Origin: VXOI01 sp965197575
GTDB lineage: Bacteria > Chloroflexota > Dehalococcoidia > Lucifugimonadales > UBA3495
Direction of reading: 5' to 3'
Length of the DNA stretch: 64,000 nucleotides
Assembly: GCA_965197575.1 (NCBI GenBank)
Contig: OZ240214.1
Location: 4,588,001-4,652,000, forward strand
Translations under genes and position numbers: made by a program
The notes under the pieces: model-generated
Database searches by the model: none
Seen by the model: the letters and a program-made list of their open reading frames with translations, nothing else
What the model was told of the DNA's origin: nothing
Shown here: in pieces, positions 25,295 to 33,896 of the stretch
Layout of the letters: each line of letters begins with the position of its first letter
Numbering within the stretch: the stretch's first letter is position 1

Positions 25295-26311
25295 ATGAAG
25301 CTCCTGACTTACGACACCGGCGTTGGCCCTCGTTGCGGGGTGCTCCAAGACGGCAACGTGGTCGACGTGACGGCCCTGCTGGGCGAAGACCGCGCCCTGC
25401 GCGACGTTCGCGCCCTCCTGGAGTTGGGTGACGGGGCCATCGATCGGGTGGGCGACGCCCTGGCGGGCGGAGCGTCGGCCCCAGCGGCGCCGCTGGCCCA
25501 AGTGCGGCTGCGCGCGCCGGTGCTCCAACCGCCCACGGTGCGTGACTTCATCGTTTACGAGGAGCACGCCAGCTCGCAGGGCACCCGCGTACCCGACGAG
25601 GTCTGGTACCGGATGCCGGTCTTCTACTTCTCCAATACCCTTTGCATCTACGGGCCGGACGACACCGTGCCCTTCCCCTCAACGTCGGAGCAGTACGACT
25701 ACGAGATGGAAATCGGCTGCATCATCGGCCGCGCCGGCTCCGATGTTGCCCCCGGAAACGCCCTGTCCCATATCGCCGGGTTCTGCATCTTCAACGACTG
25801 GAGCGCCAGGGACGTGCAGTTCGACGAGATGGCTTTCGGCCTTGGCCCGGCCAAGGGCAAGGACACCGCCTCATCCATCGGCCCGTGGATGGTGACCACC
25901 GACGAGATGGCCCCCTACATCCGGGACGGCCGGCTCGACGTGAAATGCCAGGTGCGGGTCAACGGCGCTTCTTGGCTGAGGGACGGCGAGGCGGCCATGG
26001 CTTACTACACTTGGGGCGAAATCGTGCAACGGGCCTCCAAGGACAGCCGAATTGCGCCGGGCGACATCATCGGCAGCGGCACCGTCGGCGGCGGCTCCAT
26101 CCGGGAGGCGATCCGCAAGGGCTACGAGGAGGCCCGGTGGCTGGAACCCGACGACGTTGTGGAGCTAGAGGTGGACGGGATAGGCGCGCTAGTAAATACC
26201 ATCGGCCCGAAGACGGCCGATCCGTCCTACCCCTTCCCACCCAATAGCCCGACCGCCACCCCGGAACGCTCCACCCACCGCGACTACCGCTACGAACTGA
26301 CTCGTAGCTGA
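25295..26311 (+). CDS. Fumarylacetoacetate hydrolase-family protein
   Basis: A 338-residue protein with the FAH C-terminal domain. YEMEIGCIIGRAG carries the E-x-E metal site and FCIFNDWSARDVQ the following Asp. GTVGGGSIREA is the conserved turn near the active site. The N-terminal part (MKLLTYDTG) is an extra domain seen in the bacterial ureidoglycolate/2-keto-pentenoate branch. It probably hydrolyses a C-C bond or isomerises a dienoate in ring-cleavage catabolism. ATG at 25295 is chosen after a GTGAGGA site. Confidence 0.87.
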   Translation: MKLLTYDTGVGPRCGVLQDGNVVDVTALLGEDRALRDVRALLELGDGAIDRVGDALAGGASAPAAPLAQVRLRAPVLQPPTVRDFIVYEEHASSQGTRVPDEVWYRMPVFYFSNTLCIYGPDDTVPFPSTSEQYDYEMEIGCIIGRAGSDVAPGNALSHIAGFCIFNDWSARDVQFDEMAFGLGPAKGKDTASSIGPWMVTTDEMAPYIRDGRLDVKCQVRVNGASWLRDGEAAMAYYTWGEIVQRASKDSRIAPGDIIGSGTVGGGSIREAIRKGYEEARWLEPDDVVELEVDGIGALVNTIGPKTADPSYPFPPNSPTATPERSTHRDYRYELTRS

Positions 26312-26395
26312 GAGTCCGGGCAAATTCCGGCCGGGACGTCTTCGGTTTCGCTTGGGCCGAACGGATAGGGAACGGCGAAGTTTCGGGATGGTTTC

Positions 26396-27073
26396 TTAGC
26401 GGTCGGCGAAGCCTGCTTCCTTGTGCTTGCCGTCGCAGAGGGGCTTGTTGGAGGAGTGACCGCACCGGCAGAGCGTGACCCGGTTGCGGGCCTCGAAGGG
26501 CTGACCGTCGCTCCGCTCGACGGGTATGCCGCCGCTGACCCACAGCGCCCCATCCGGCGTCACGGCGATTTCCCGGGGTAGGTTGGGCTCCACCGGTTCG
26601 CCCTGCGGCTCTAGTCCGAATGAGAGGGCTCCCGACGGGCACTGCTCGACCATGGCCATAACCCGCGCTCGTACTGCGGCATCCGCCGTGTCCCCCACCA
26701 ACTTCCAGACGTTGGTGACCCGGTTGCCGCAAAAGCCGGCGTGCATACACAGCGACCGGTCGTCTTTCACCACCATGGACTCTCCCTCATAGGTCGTGGA
26801 CCGTTCCGAAACAGGTCCCGTCGCCGCTGTCTCGCTGCCGTCGAAGTTGAAGGACAGGTGAGCGCCGTCGCAGAAGGGCTTGACGGCCGATTTCCCGCAC
26901 CGGCAGAGGGCATAGTTAGCCATCGACGTGACGACCTCGCCCCGCTTCCAACTGAGGGGTTCTCCATGCTCCGACATCACCGGCTCCTTGCGTACCAAGG
27001 GAACGCCGCCGCGCACCACGTAAGGGCCATTGAAGACGACGATGATTTTTTGCTGCTGTTCCTGTTCCACCAT
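26396..27073 (-). CDS. Double CDGSH iron-sulfur protein with a central ferredoxin-like segment
   Basis: A 225-residue protein. Two CDGSH-type sites (CRCGKSAVKPFCDGAH near residue 55 and CRCGHSSNKPLCDGKH near 205) each supply three Cys and one His for a 2Fe-2S cluster. Between them a (4Fe-4S)-like divergent segment has CMHAGFCGNRV and CPSGAL. The start ATG at 27073 is preferred over a longer in-frame extension with no ribosome site. The domain order matches a conserved family often annotated as iron-binding zinc finger CDGSH. It is the last gene before the accessory island. Confidence 0.88.
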   Translation of the reverse strand: MVEQEQQQKIIVVFNGPYVVRGGVPLVRKEPVMSEHGEPLSWKRGEVVTSMANYALCRCGKSAVKPFCDGAHLSFNFDGSETAATGPVSERSTTYEGESMVVKDDRSLCMHAGFCGNRVTNVWKLVGDTADAAVRARVMAMVEQCPSGALSFGLEPQGEPVEPNLPREIAVTPDGALWVSGGIPVERSDGQPFEARNRVTLCRCGHSSNKPLCDGKHKEAGFADR

Positions 27074-27131
27074 GTTCCTCCGGCGGGAAGGCCCCGGCCA
27101 TTCCAGCCAAGGCTTGGTTTCGCGCTTCTGG

Positions 27132-27156
27132 TGGCGGAGAGAGTGGGATTCTAACC
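27132..27156 (-). other. tRNA-Ser 3'-end remnant, possible attachment site
   Basis: On the minus strand GGTTAGAATCCCACTCTC followed by TCCGCCA matches the T-arm and acceptor end of bacterial tRNA-Ser at almost every base (one change in the T-loop). No D-arm or anticodon arm is found upstream. Such fragments mark the edge of elements integrated into tRNA genes. Genes to the left look like metabolic core and those to the right are mobile. Confidence 0.6.
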
Positions 27157-27771
27157 ATTTCAGTTTCGTAGCTAAATTAGCGTGGTGGAGACAGGACTTC
27201 GGTAAATTTCCCACATTTATTCCCACATCAACACGCGGACTATATGGCATGTCCTGGGACTACACTACCAGAACTCGACCCCACGATTGCACCGCCGTTA
27301 TGGATTATACCTCAGGCTGAATCCCTTGCTCCAGTGATCTCAAGCCAGAAATCCGGCTCGCCAGGGAGGCGCTCAAAGCCGGCAACATTCCGGACCTGTC
27401 CGCAGTCCCGGTGGGATTCCTAAACTGACCCGAACGGCTCCATCGGAGCCGACCACCAGAACCCCTCTATCCGCCTCATTCTTCTTCGATACCTCTCCTG
27501 CGGCAGTCGACTGCATCATGCCAGGATCTGAGCGGCGCTTGGAGCCCTGCCATCCGGTTGGGAGAAGACCCACCATCTCCTCCTGCACGGCGAGGAAATA
27601 GTGCATGATCCAACCGTGGAGGAATCTCTGCCTAGTTTCGACGCTCAGAAAGGACCACCGCTTTCGCATAGCCGCAGCGGCTGGCTGAAGGTCCCATCAG
27701 CATTCAATAGCAGGATAGGGCCAAGCGCTTGTCGCACTAGCGCAGCGCGTGGCGCAACCACCGGGGGCAGG
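27157..27771. other. Non-coding stretch at the island edge
   Basis: No convincing gene is seen. A 98-codon minus-strand frame at 27373-27669 has no clear ribosome site and an unusual composition, and I do not support it as a gene. The first 150 bases are AT-richer than the flanks. This may be decayed integrase or attachment-site DNA. Confidence 0.4.
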
Positions 27772-27975
27772 TCACTGCCATATGCCCGGCGGCTTGTCGT
27801 CCCTGGCGTTCATCCAAGCCGTTACCTCCGTCAACCGCCATCTGGACGAGCGCTCTCCCACAAGGACTTGCCGGGGAAACTTTCCCTCGGCCATGAGGCG
27901 ATAGAGGTGGGACCTGCTGAGGCCGCAGAGTTCGAGCACCTCCTCCAGCCGCAGAAACCGGTCTTCGTCACCCAC
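27772..27975 (-). CDS. AlpA/MerR-like helix-turn-helix regulator or excisionase
   Basis: A 67-residue protein from a GTG at 27975, with GGGAGG seven bases upstream. LRLEEVLELCGLSRSHLYRLMAEGKFPRQV is the winged helix-turn-helix of the AlpA family, followed by a W-R-L-T-E-V-T-A-W motif. These proteins activate integrase or act as excisionase in prophages and islands. It lies 600 bases inside the tRNA-Ser remnant, which is where an island's control gene is expected. Confidence 0.78.
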   Translation of the reverse strand: MGDEDRFLRLEEVLELCGLSRSHLYRLMAEGKFPRQVLVGERSSRWRLTEVTAWMNARDDKPPGIWQ

Positions 27976-29120
27976 TGGTGGACCTCCCAGGCGTCATAGA
28001 CGCCAACCAGAATTCTTGTCTCCCTTATTAGCATAAGAATCAACTTGCGCTCCGAAATCGGGAGACTACTTGGTATGCCGATGCACATAAACCGCAACTA
28101 AAATGGCGCCGCCGTATCTGGGATGGCCTGGAAATAGGGGGTGAAAAGTTTTCAATCTTCGGTTCAAACGCCGACTAATGGATCTCATATGCAAAACGAA
28201 TATTCAATATTCGTTATTTGGGGGCAATGACCGGCTGGAAAAAAGGGGTCCGAAGGTGCGTGGACTGGTTGAGAAGGTTGCCGGAAAACCCCTTCCTGCC
28301 AGATTGGGGGAACCCGGAAATGCAGTCCCCTCTCTCTGCAGGGATGACTGAAAACAGCGCGGCCGCTGCAATCCCCGAAGAACTGCTCCAGTTCCCCTGA
28401 GGGGGCCTTGGCGCGGCTGACTCTCCAGAGTGATCCAAGACGAAGCGCCGGTGGTCCCTGCCCACCGCCGATTCGAATGACGCGCCGGTCCGTGGTTCAA
28501 GAGCAAACATTCAGGCCGGGGGACCTCCGACGGACGGCGTCTGTTCAGCGTCAGCCAACCTTGGCCGCCCGGCGACGGGCGGTCACGTCTCTGACGTGCA
28601 TCAACCCGGAGCGGGAGATAGCCGATTGTCTGGTCCTGCAGCCTTGGCTTCCACGTTCCTCCATATAGGCCGGGGTCTCAAATTTCAGGCTCAGCCAGTG
28701 GGGCAAGCCGATTGGACCTATGGGCGGTAGCTCGTTCCCGTCGAAGGGCGGCAGCAGGTAAAGCACGGTGCGAACCCGCCCCCTCAGTTCCCCGAGGGCA
28801 TGATGAATCCGGTGTAATCCCGAAGGAAGTTTCCCCGGGCCACGTTCATTGCGTTCTACTTTGTACCTGAAAACCCAACGGGCCGGATACTTCATCCGGC
28901 CCGTCGATTATTCGGAGCGTCGCGGTCTCGCCGGTAGCAGGCGCTCGCGATTGAGTTGGCGGTCGCGCCGCTCTAAACTAAAGCCAAGGTGGGATGTGCA
29001 TTCGAGGGGCGATGAAAATTGGCTTGGTTGCGCCAGTGAAGCCCTCCCATCCGTACTTGAAGAATGATCCGGCACCGCCGCTTGACTTCCACCATCTGCG
29101 CATTTCACCTTGGCTTTGGT
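27976..29120. other. Gene-poor stretch with a hairpin
   Basis: Several short frames are present but none has both a ribosome site and a recognisable sequence. A 114-codon minus-strand frame (28551-28895) begins inside a hairpin and is weakly supported. The stretch includes an AT-rich patch near 28190-28215 with a repeated AATATTC motif that could be a promoter region. Confidence 0.4.
28879..28903. terminator. GC-rich hairpin
   Basis: CGGGCCGGAT, loop ACTTC, ATCCGGCCCG form a perfect ten-pair stem. A plus-strand transcript would continue into GATTATT, a weak U-rich tail. A related GGGCCGGA hairpin occurs at 29749-29780, so the two may be copies of one motif. Confidence 0.5.
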
Positions 29121-29609
29121 TTAGGTGAGGCGTGCGGACTCTGGGCCGGTCCGGGGCATCTGGTCGCCGCTGCCCACAATGCGGGCCACGGCCATTCCCG
29201 GGTCACGGCCGGCATCCCCGTCCGGGAACTCTGGGATTTCCTCGTCCGCCTCATGGAAGACGACGTTGAAGACGGAGACCTTCCAGTGGTCGTCCAGCAG
29301 GTGCTTGGCGTGGACCCAGACCATCCTGCCGTTATCCGGCAGGACTTTCCTCCGCCGGTACTGATTCCCCTCTTCGCCGTCCGGGCCGCCGGCCAGCCAT
29401 CCGATGATCTCGGGCTCGAGGGCCGGCGAGTGGCGCCAGTCCCCCAGGGTGAGCAGCCGGTGCCCGTCGCCGGGGACGATCAGGTGGAGGACGTCGTCGA
29501 AATCCTTGTTCAGGTCCTCCTTTTCCCCGATGTAGCGGACCATCTCGTCGAGAGCCCCCTTGACCCGCTCGACGCAGTCCTCCATGTTGGTGGTGATCCT
29601 GGTCATCAT
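29121..29609 (-). CDS. Hypothetical island protein
   Basis: A 162-residue protein of unknown function with a strong ribosome site (AAGGAGG) ahead of ATGATG at 29609. Features: acidic helical N-terminus (EDCVERVKGALDEMVRYIG), a middle HRLLTLGDWRHSP, then YRRRKVLPDNGRMVWVHAKHL. The N-terminal third may form a helical hairpin. The leader upstream has a hairpin and a start-stop codon pair, suggesting control by attenuation. No relative is recognised. Confidence 0.55.
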   Translation of the reverse strand: MMTRITTNMEDCVERVKGALDEMVRYIGEKEDLNKDFDDVLHLIVPGDGHRLLTLGDWRHSPALEPEIIGWLAGGPDGEEGNQYRRRKVLPDNGRMVWVHAKHLLDDHWKVSVFNVVFHEADEEIPEFPDGDAGRDPGMAVARIVGSGDQMPRTGPESARLT

Positions 29610-29748
29610 GACCTCCTTGTGTCGTCGTGAGTGTTGTGAGTTTGGTTGGCGCTCCGTCCTGCGCCGCGGCCTTCTGCCGGAGCGCCGGACGGGCGGTGTC
29701 CTTCCGTCGTGGAAGGGGATGTCGCGGGCGAGGGCTGCAACACGCAAA

Positions 29749-29780
29749 CGGGCCGGAACTGGGTTGCCCAGTCCGGCCCG
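29749..29780 (-). terminator. Attenuator-like hairpin in the leader
   Basis: CGGGCCGGACTGGG and CCCAGTTCCGGCCCG (minus strand) form a 14-pair stem with one bulge and a CAA loop. It is followed by TTTG, a weak U-run. It lies between the start-stop site and the gene at 29609. Confidence 0.5.
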
Positions 29781-29836
29781 TGAGATTGCGCTCAGTCCTC
29801 GCGTTGGCGGCGCAGGAGCGCCTTACGGGTGCCTGA

Positions 29837-29855
29837 TTACATGAATTTCACCTCC
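29837..29855 (-). promoter_or_regulatory. Strong ribosome site followed by a start-stop codon pair
   Basis: On the minus strand AAGGGAGGTGA, a near-perfect complement to the 16S tail, is followed at optimal spacing by ATG at 29842-29840 and immediately TAA. The result is a one-codon open frame. It lies 230 bases upstream of the next gene with a hairpin between. It could park ribosomes in the leader, or be the leftover of a mutated gene start. Confidence 0.55.
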
Positions 29856-29897
29856 CTTGATGGGGATGCCGGCATCTGCGAGGCGTGGGTTTCCCGG

Positions 29898-29940
29898 GCC
29901 GGGGCCGCCCGCGAGACCCTGGGACGCGGGCGGCCCCGGC
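29898..29940. repeat. Perfect 16-bp inverted repeat
   Basis: Arms GCCGGGGCCGCCCGCG at 29898-29913 and their exact reverse complement at 29925-29940 enclose an 11-base loop. With the hairpin at 29749 this makes the spacer unusually structured. No U-run follows, so termination is not assured. Confidence 0.75.
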
Positions 29941-30179
29941 TCAATCCCGTCGAAGGTTGAGAAGCCCGAGAGGGCCTCGCCCCTGAGCTCTCTCCTCTCG
30001 GTACTCCAGGTGTTCAGAGTCAACTACTTCCGCCGGTGAACAACGACAATTAACTTTGCCGGCGCATTGCCTCACCCAAAACATTACCCAACGTAAGTGG
30101 TTGCCTCAAGTAATCTGCTACCGAAAATTCGGGAGGCAGCCATGTGGGCGGAGGCATCAGCAAGATGGCGAAGCAAGAA

Positions 30180-30306
30180 CTTGTGACGACGATCATGACC
30201 ATTGTCAGCCTTCTCTGAAGACGCGGTCTCAGCCGCGCCGCCGTCCCAACAGTGCAAGACGGCTCCGCCCGGGAATCGCACCCGGGAACACCGAACTGGT
30301 CCCCGC
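30180..30306 (-). ncRNA. Candidate omega RNA (reRNA) 3' of tnpB
   Basis: Immediately downstream of the TnpB-like stop codon the minus strand folds into successive hairpins: CCCGGG around a 7-base loop (30286-30268), CCGTC/GACGG (30262-30241) and GCGGC/CCGC (30236-30223). TnpB elements place the guide scaffold here, with the guide starting past the element end. The end of the element, and so the guide, cannot be fixed from this copy alone. Confidence 0.5.
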
Positions 30307-31875
30307 TCAAGCCACCACCCCGGTCAAAACCCGGTTGACAGCCTGAACCGGATTGGGTCGGCCGCGCGGCCTCCCCAGCCGGTGTTGCGCTGCAAGCGCC
30401 GGTCTCAGCTGCCCCCAGACCGCGCCCCAGTACGTCCACACGTGCTTCGCTCGCTTCCTCGCGGGTACGGCGAAGGCGACATGGGCGCCATTGCCGACGG
30501 GACAGACCCGCCGGCGGGGGATGCGCTCGGAACAGCCGAGCAAACGACGGGCCAGCACCAGGGCCGCAGCCTGATGGACGCTGAGCCCGTAACGCTCCAT
30601 GAACTTCACCCGGCCGATGACCGAACTGAAAGCCGGGTTGACCTGATCTATCTCCACTCCCTGACGGCAGCCGCGGGACAGGAAGTATGCCTTGACCTTT
30701 CCGTAGCTGAACGACGAAAGCATCCGGCTGTACTTGCGGGACTCACCCTCCAGAGCGGCCTTCTTCTGCCGGAAGTCCAGCCTCTCGATGACGATGGGCT
30801 TACCGGCGGCTCTGGCGTACTCAACCACGCCGGCCACGGCATCCCCAATGATGGCCTCAGCCTGACGCCGGGACCTGCCGTAGGTGACCAGCGGCACCCG
30901 CCAGGCGTTCAAGCAGTTGCCGCTACTGTTGGTCTCGGCCACCGCCAGATGGCCGGCATTCAGGTCCACGCCGATGGCGCCGCGCCGCCGGTCCGTAGCC
31001 ACGGGTACCTCAGCCATATTGGTGGTGACGAACACCCGCCATCCCTTTCCGTCCCTCTTGAACCGGTAGCTGACGGCCTGGCCCAAGCCGGCGGCCCGAG
31101 CCTCCTTCTCCCCATGACGGCGCCGGTGCCCGGCATACTCGGCATTGGACTGCATTGCCGCCAGCACCTGCTCATGGCCGTAGGCGAACCTCACGCCTTC
31201 GATGACCAGGTATTTGCCATGCTCCCCAGCCAGGCAATCCGGCATCCGCAGCCGGAGGGTCAGCGTGCCGTCTTCGGCAATGGCGGCCACGCACAGCTGG
31301 CAGCCCCCGGTCTCATCCCGGCTCCCCAGCACGAAGAACTCCCCGTTTCGGGCATCCCGCCAGTCTTGGACCCATTCCTCATGACTGGCATAGCCGTTGG
31401 CCTCCAGGTGATGCTGCTTGCGCCACAACCGTTTCGATCCGAAGCACAATCGCATCTTCCCGCCACTCATGTCCGATTCCAGGGCCGCCAGCCGGCCTCG
31501 CAAATTGCCCAACCGTCTCCGCTTCTGATGGACCTGCTGCCCCCGGCCCTGCTCCGCGGCATCGGATATCTGACGCTCTGCCCGGGCTATGCGGCGCTGC
31601 AGGGTATCTTGGCGCAGCTTCTGAGCCTCCCGGACCGAGGCTATTTTGCCCTCCAGCGACACCCTCACCCCGTTGAACATCCGCGCCGGTATCCGGTACT
31701 CCCGCAGATAAGCGCTCTTCAGGGACGTGGCGGACCGCCCCGCCGCCACGTCGGCGAACAGCTTCCGTTCCACCCGGCCGTACAACTCGCCATAGGCCGA
31801 CAGCGCAGCTTCACCGTCCCCACGGTCCATGCCCCGAAAAACGGTGACGCGGGTCTGGTATGCACCTATCATCAA
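30307..31875 (-). CDS. tnpB: TnpB-like protein (IS607-type OrfB)
   Basis: A 522-residue RuvC-like protein. RuvC-I Asp is in GAIGVDLNAGHLAVAE (near 303) and RuvC-II Glu in IVIERLDF (near 365). The last conserved block reads NPAFSSVIGRVKFMERYG then LSVHQAAALVLARR (near 430). Where other TnpB-type proteins carry the third acidic residue there is His or Gln, and the usual CxxC zinc finger between the last two motifs is missing. The nuclease may be inactive or use a rearranged site. The long N-terminal half has a coiled coil. It overlaps the recombinase gene by 4 bases. A helper role for transposon retention is known for the family. Confidence 0.85.
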   Translation of the reverse strand: MMIGAYQTRVTVFRGMDRGDGEAALSAYGELYGRVERKLFADVAAGRSATSLKSAYLREYRIPARMFNGVRVSLEGKIASVREAQKLRQDTLQRRIARAERQISDAAEQGRGQQVHQKRRRLGNLRGRLAALESDMSGGKMRLCFGSKRLWRKQHHLEANGYASHEEWVQDWRDARNGEFFVLGSRDETGGCQLCVAAIAEDGTLTLRLRMPDCLAGEHGKYLVIEGVRFAYGHEQVLAAMQSNAEYAGHRRRHGEKEARAAGLGQAVSYRFKRDGKGWRVFVTTNMAEVPVATDRRRGAIGVDLNAGHLAVAETNSSGNCLNAWRVPLVTYGRSRRQAEAIIGDAVAGVVEYARAAGKPIVIERLDFRQKKAALEGESRKYSRMLSSFSYGKVKAYFLSRGCRQGVEIDQVNPAFSSVIGRVKFMERYGLSVHQAAALVLARRLLGCSERIPRRRVCPVGNGAHVAFAVPARKRAKHVWTYWGAVWGQLRPALAAQHRLGRPRGRPNPVQAVNRVLTGVVA

Positions 31876-32471
31876 GCAGTCTCCGCAGCCGCCGCTGCCG
31901 ACATTGCCCGTTCCGCCCGCCGCCGCGCCGAGCGTTTCCCGTACAGGCGGGCGCAGAGCGAGGTCATCACCTCGGTAACGTCCCGCACCAGGTCATCCTC
32001 AAGCTCCCCTTCGTCCATCACCACGATCCGGGCTCCCCGGCCGGCCAACGCCGCCTCCACGTACTCGAAGCCGAAACGGCACAGCCTCTCCCGGTGCTCC
32101 ACCACTATGGTCCGCACCGTATGATCTCCCACAACACGGCGCAGCTGCCGGCGGTCCCCGTTCAGTCCGGAGCCAATCTCCTTGACCACCTCATCGGGAC
32201 GATGTCCATGCCGGGTGGCCCACTCCACCACCCGGCCCACCTGGCGGTCCAGGTCTTCCTTCTGATCCCCTGAGGACACCCGGGCATACACCACGCAGCG
32301 GCCTTCGCCTTCAGGAGGCACCACCACATAGTACCGCCCGGTGGGCAGCCGCTCGATCTGGAGTTCCGGGGGCAACTTGCCAGCGAGATGCAGGCGGGAG
32401 GTGGTTGCCTTATCGAAGCCGTAGAGCCTGCCCCAAGCGGTCAGACTGATGCGTTTACTAACAACATCCAT
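31872..32471 (-). CDS. tnpA: IS607-family serine recombinase (TnpA)
   Basis: A 199-residue protein. An N-terminal MerR-like helix-turn-helix (LTAWGRLYGFDKATTSRL) precedes the resolvase domain, with catalytic Ser in CVVYARVSSGDQKEDL and the LDRQV segment, as in IS607 where the DNA-binding domain is at the N-terminus. It ends in a basic tail. Its stop overlaps the tnpB start (ATGA), the normal IS607 arrangement. It looks intact, so the element may be mobile. Confidence 0.88.
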   Translation of the reverse strand: MDVVSKRISLTAWGRLYGFDKATTSRLHLAGKLPPELQIERLPTGRYYVVVPPEGEGRCVVYARVSSGDQKEDLDRQVGRVVEWATRHGHRPDEVVKEIGSGLNGDRRQLRRVVGDHTVRTIVVEHRERLCRFGFEYVEAALAGRGARIVVMDEGELEDDLVRDVTEVMTSLCARLYGKRSARRRAERAMSAAAAAETA

Positions 32472-32514
32472 AATAGACTACATTATACTACTACTTCAGC
32501 TGTTGACAACCCCT

Positions 32515-33412
32515 AGAGGCTGCTTCGCCCCATCTGGTGGAGTCCATGGAGCGGCATGGCCACCTGCACCTGGATCTCGAGGGGCGTCAGCGTCTGCTGG
32601 CCGCCAGTGCGGCGACCTTGGACCGCCCCCTCAAACCCGTCAGATCCAAAACCGGAAGCCGGCGTAAACGCAGGCGACGACCGAATCCTGGCCGCCACAT
32701 TCCGGTGAGGACCTTCGCCGACTGGGACCGGCCGCCACCGGGTTTTCTGGAGATCGGCCGGTGGCCCATTGCAGCGACAGCATGTGGGCCTTCTTTAATA
32801 TGCAGCCTGGTGGCCTCCGACGTATGCACCGGGTGGATCGAGGCCGTTCCCCTGCTGGCGAGGGAACAGTCCTTGGTGGAGGCCATCAGCAGGCAACTCC
32901 CTTTTTCCATACAGGGCATCGACTCGGACAACGACAGTGCGTTCATTAACGAGACCCTGACCAAGTATTGTGCTGACGGGACATCGAATTCACACGCTCC
33001 AGGGCCTACCGCAAGAACGATCAGGCCTGGATTGAACATAAGAACGGGGCGGTGATCCGCCGCTTCGGCGGCCATGGCCGTTACTCCGGACAGGTGCGGG
33101 ACAGACCCATGGCCCCCTGTATGGGGCGATGCGGCAGTACGTGAACTACTTTCGGCCTTCATTCAAGCTTGTCGAGAAGACCCGCAATGGATCGGCGGTG
33201 GTGAAGCCATTACACCCGCCGGCCACGCCCTGCGACCGGGTCATCGCCCACGAAGTGGTAAAGCCCCGAGGTGAAGGCCAGGCTGGTCAGACAGCGGGCC
33301 GAGATTGACCATGTGGCGCTGCTGCACTCTATCCGGGAAGCCGGGTCGGCCTTGGCGGCGATCGTATCCCCGGAGCTCAGGCCGACGCCCCGCGGCGAGA
33401 GCCTATCCTCTG
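32515..33412 (+). pseudogene. DDE transposase (IS481/IS3-like integrase core), decayed
   Basis: Pieces of one transposase are spread across frames: GHLHLDLEGRQRLLAASAAT, LASDVCTGWIEAVPLLAREQ (in two frames), IDSDNDSAFINETLTKYC with the second catalytic Asp, then FTRSRAYRKNDQAWIE with the final Glu, and a tail LLHSIREAGSALAAI. Several frame breaks and a deletion near 33,110 disrupt it. The start is lost near the IS607 boundary, and the end breaks off at about 33,412, where the next inverted-repeat cassette begins. Confidence 0.8.
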
Positions 33413-33542
33413 TTTTGCACAAAAAACGATTTGTATTTCCGATTTATTGTGCAGGTTTCTTCGGAATTGCCTGTGGCTCCGATGTTCCGGCCTTCCTCTC
33501 CGGCGTGTTGTCGTTTTCGGATGCCCGTCTTCGGGCGCTTGT

Positions 33543-33896
33543 TCAAAGCATCGTGAGGAGTTCCCGGGTTCCCTCCACGGTGTCCTGCCTGTGGGTTCGC
33601 AGTTCCCCGCCCGGCAGGTTGCCGTGGTAGAAGTGGTAGTGCAACCTTTCGGCTGAACCGAAGCGGGAGCGCCACTTGTTGCCGCCGTCGCTGGCGTCCA
33701 GGTGCTGGGCGGTTCTCTGGAATGCCCCGTGGCTGTCGTGGGGCAGTCCGTCGTTCAGGGCCACGGTTATCAGGCAGTGGGCGAAGGCTCCCCACAAGAA
33801 TTCGGCGGCAATCCGTTCGTTGCCGCCGTCCCTTGTCTCTTCCTCGGCCCGTCTGGCCAGTTCCCGGGCCTCCAGGGTGTGCTCCGCTTGGTTCAT
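33543..33896 (-). CDS. HEPN/PaREP1-like protein
   Basis: A 117-residue all-helical protein. AAEFLWGAFAHCLITVALNDGLPHDSHGAFQRTAQHL and RLHYHFYHGNL (residues 30-92) resemble PaREP1/HEPN-type proteins, in which a mobile helix bundle carries an R-x4-6-H motif. Here a candidate is the HYHFYHG region. The start overlaps the stop of the upstream gene by 4 bases (ATGA). HEPN proteins are often RNase toxins with a neighbouring antitoxin, so the upstream gene might be the partner. This role is inferred. Confidence 0.6.
   Translation of the reverse strand: MNQAEHTLEARELARRAEEETRDGGNERIAAEFLWGAFAHCLITVALNDGLPHDSHGAFQRTAQHLDASDGGNKWRSRFGSAERLHYHFYHGNLPGGELRTHRQDTVEGTRELLTML

Noticed and set aside
27373..27669. 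98-codon frame at the island edge as a gene
   Set aside because: No ribosome site, no recognisable motif, and the flanking DNA looks decayed.
30202..32124. A 640-codon plus-strand frame opposite tnpB
   Set aside because: It is proline- and arginine-rich antisense sequence produced by high GC content. The minus strand holds clear tnpB and tnpA genes.
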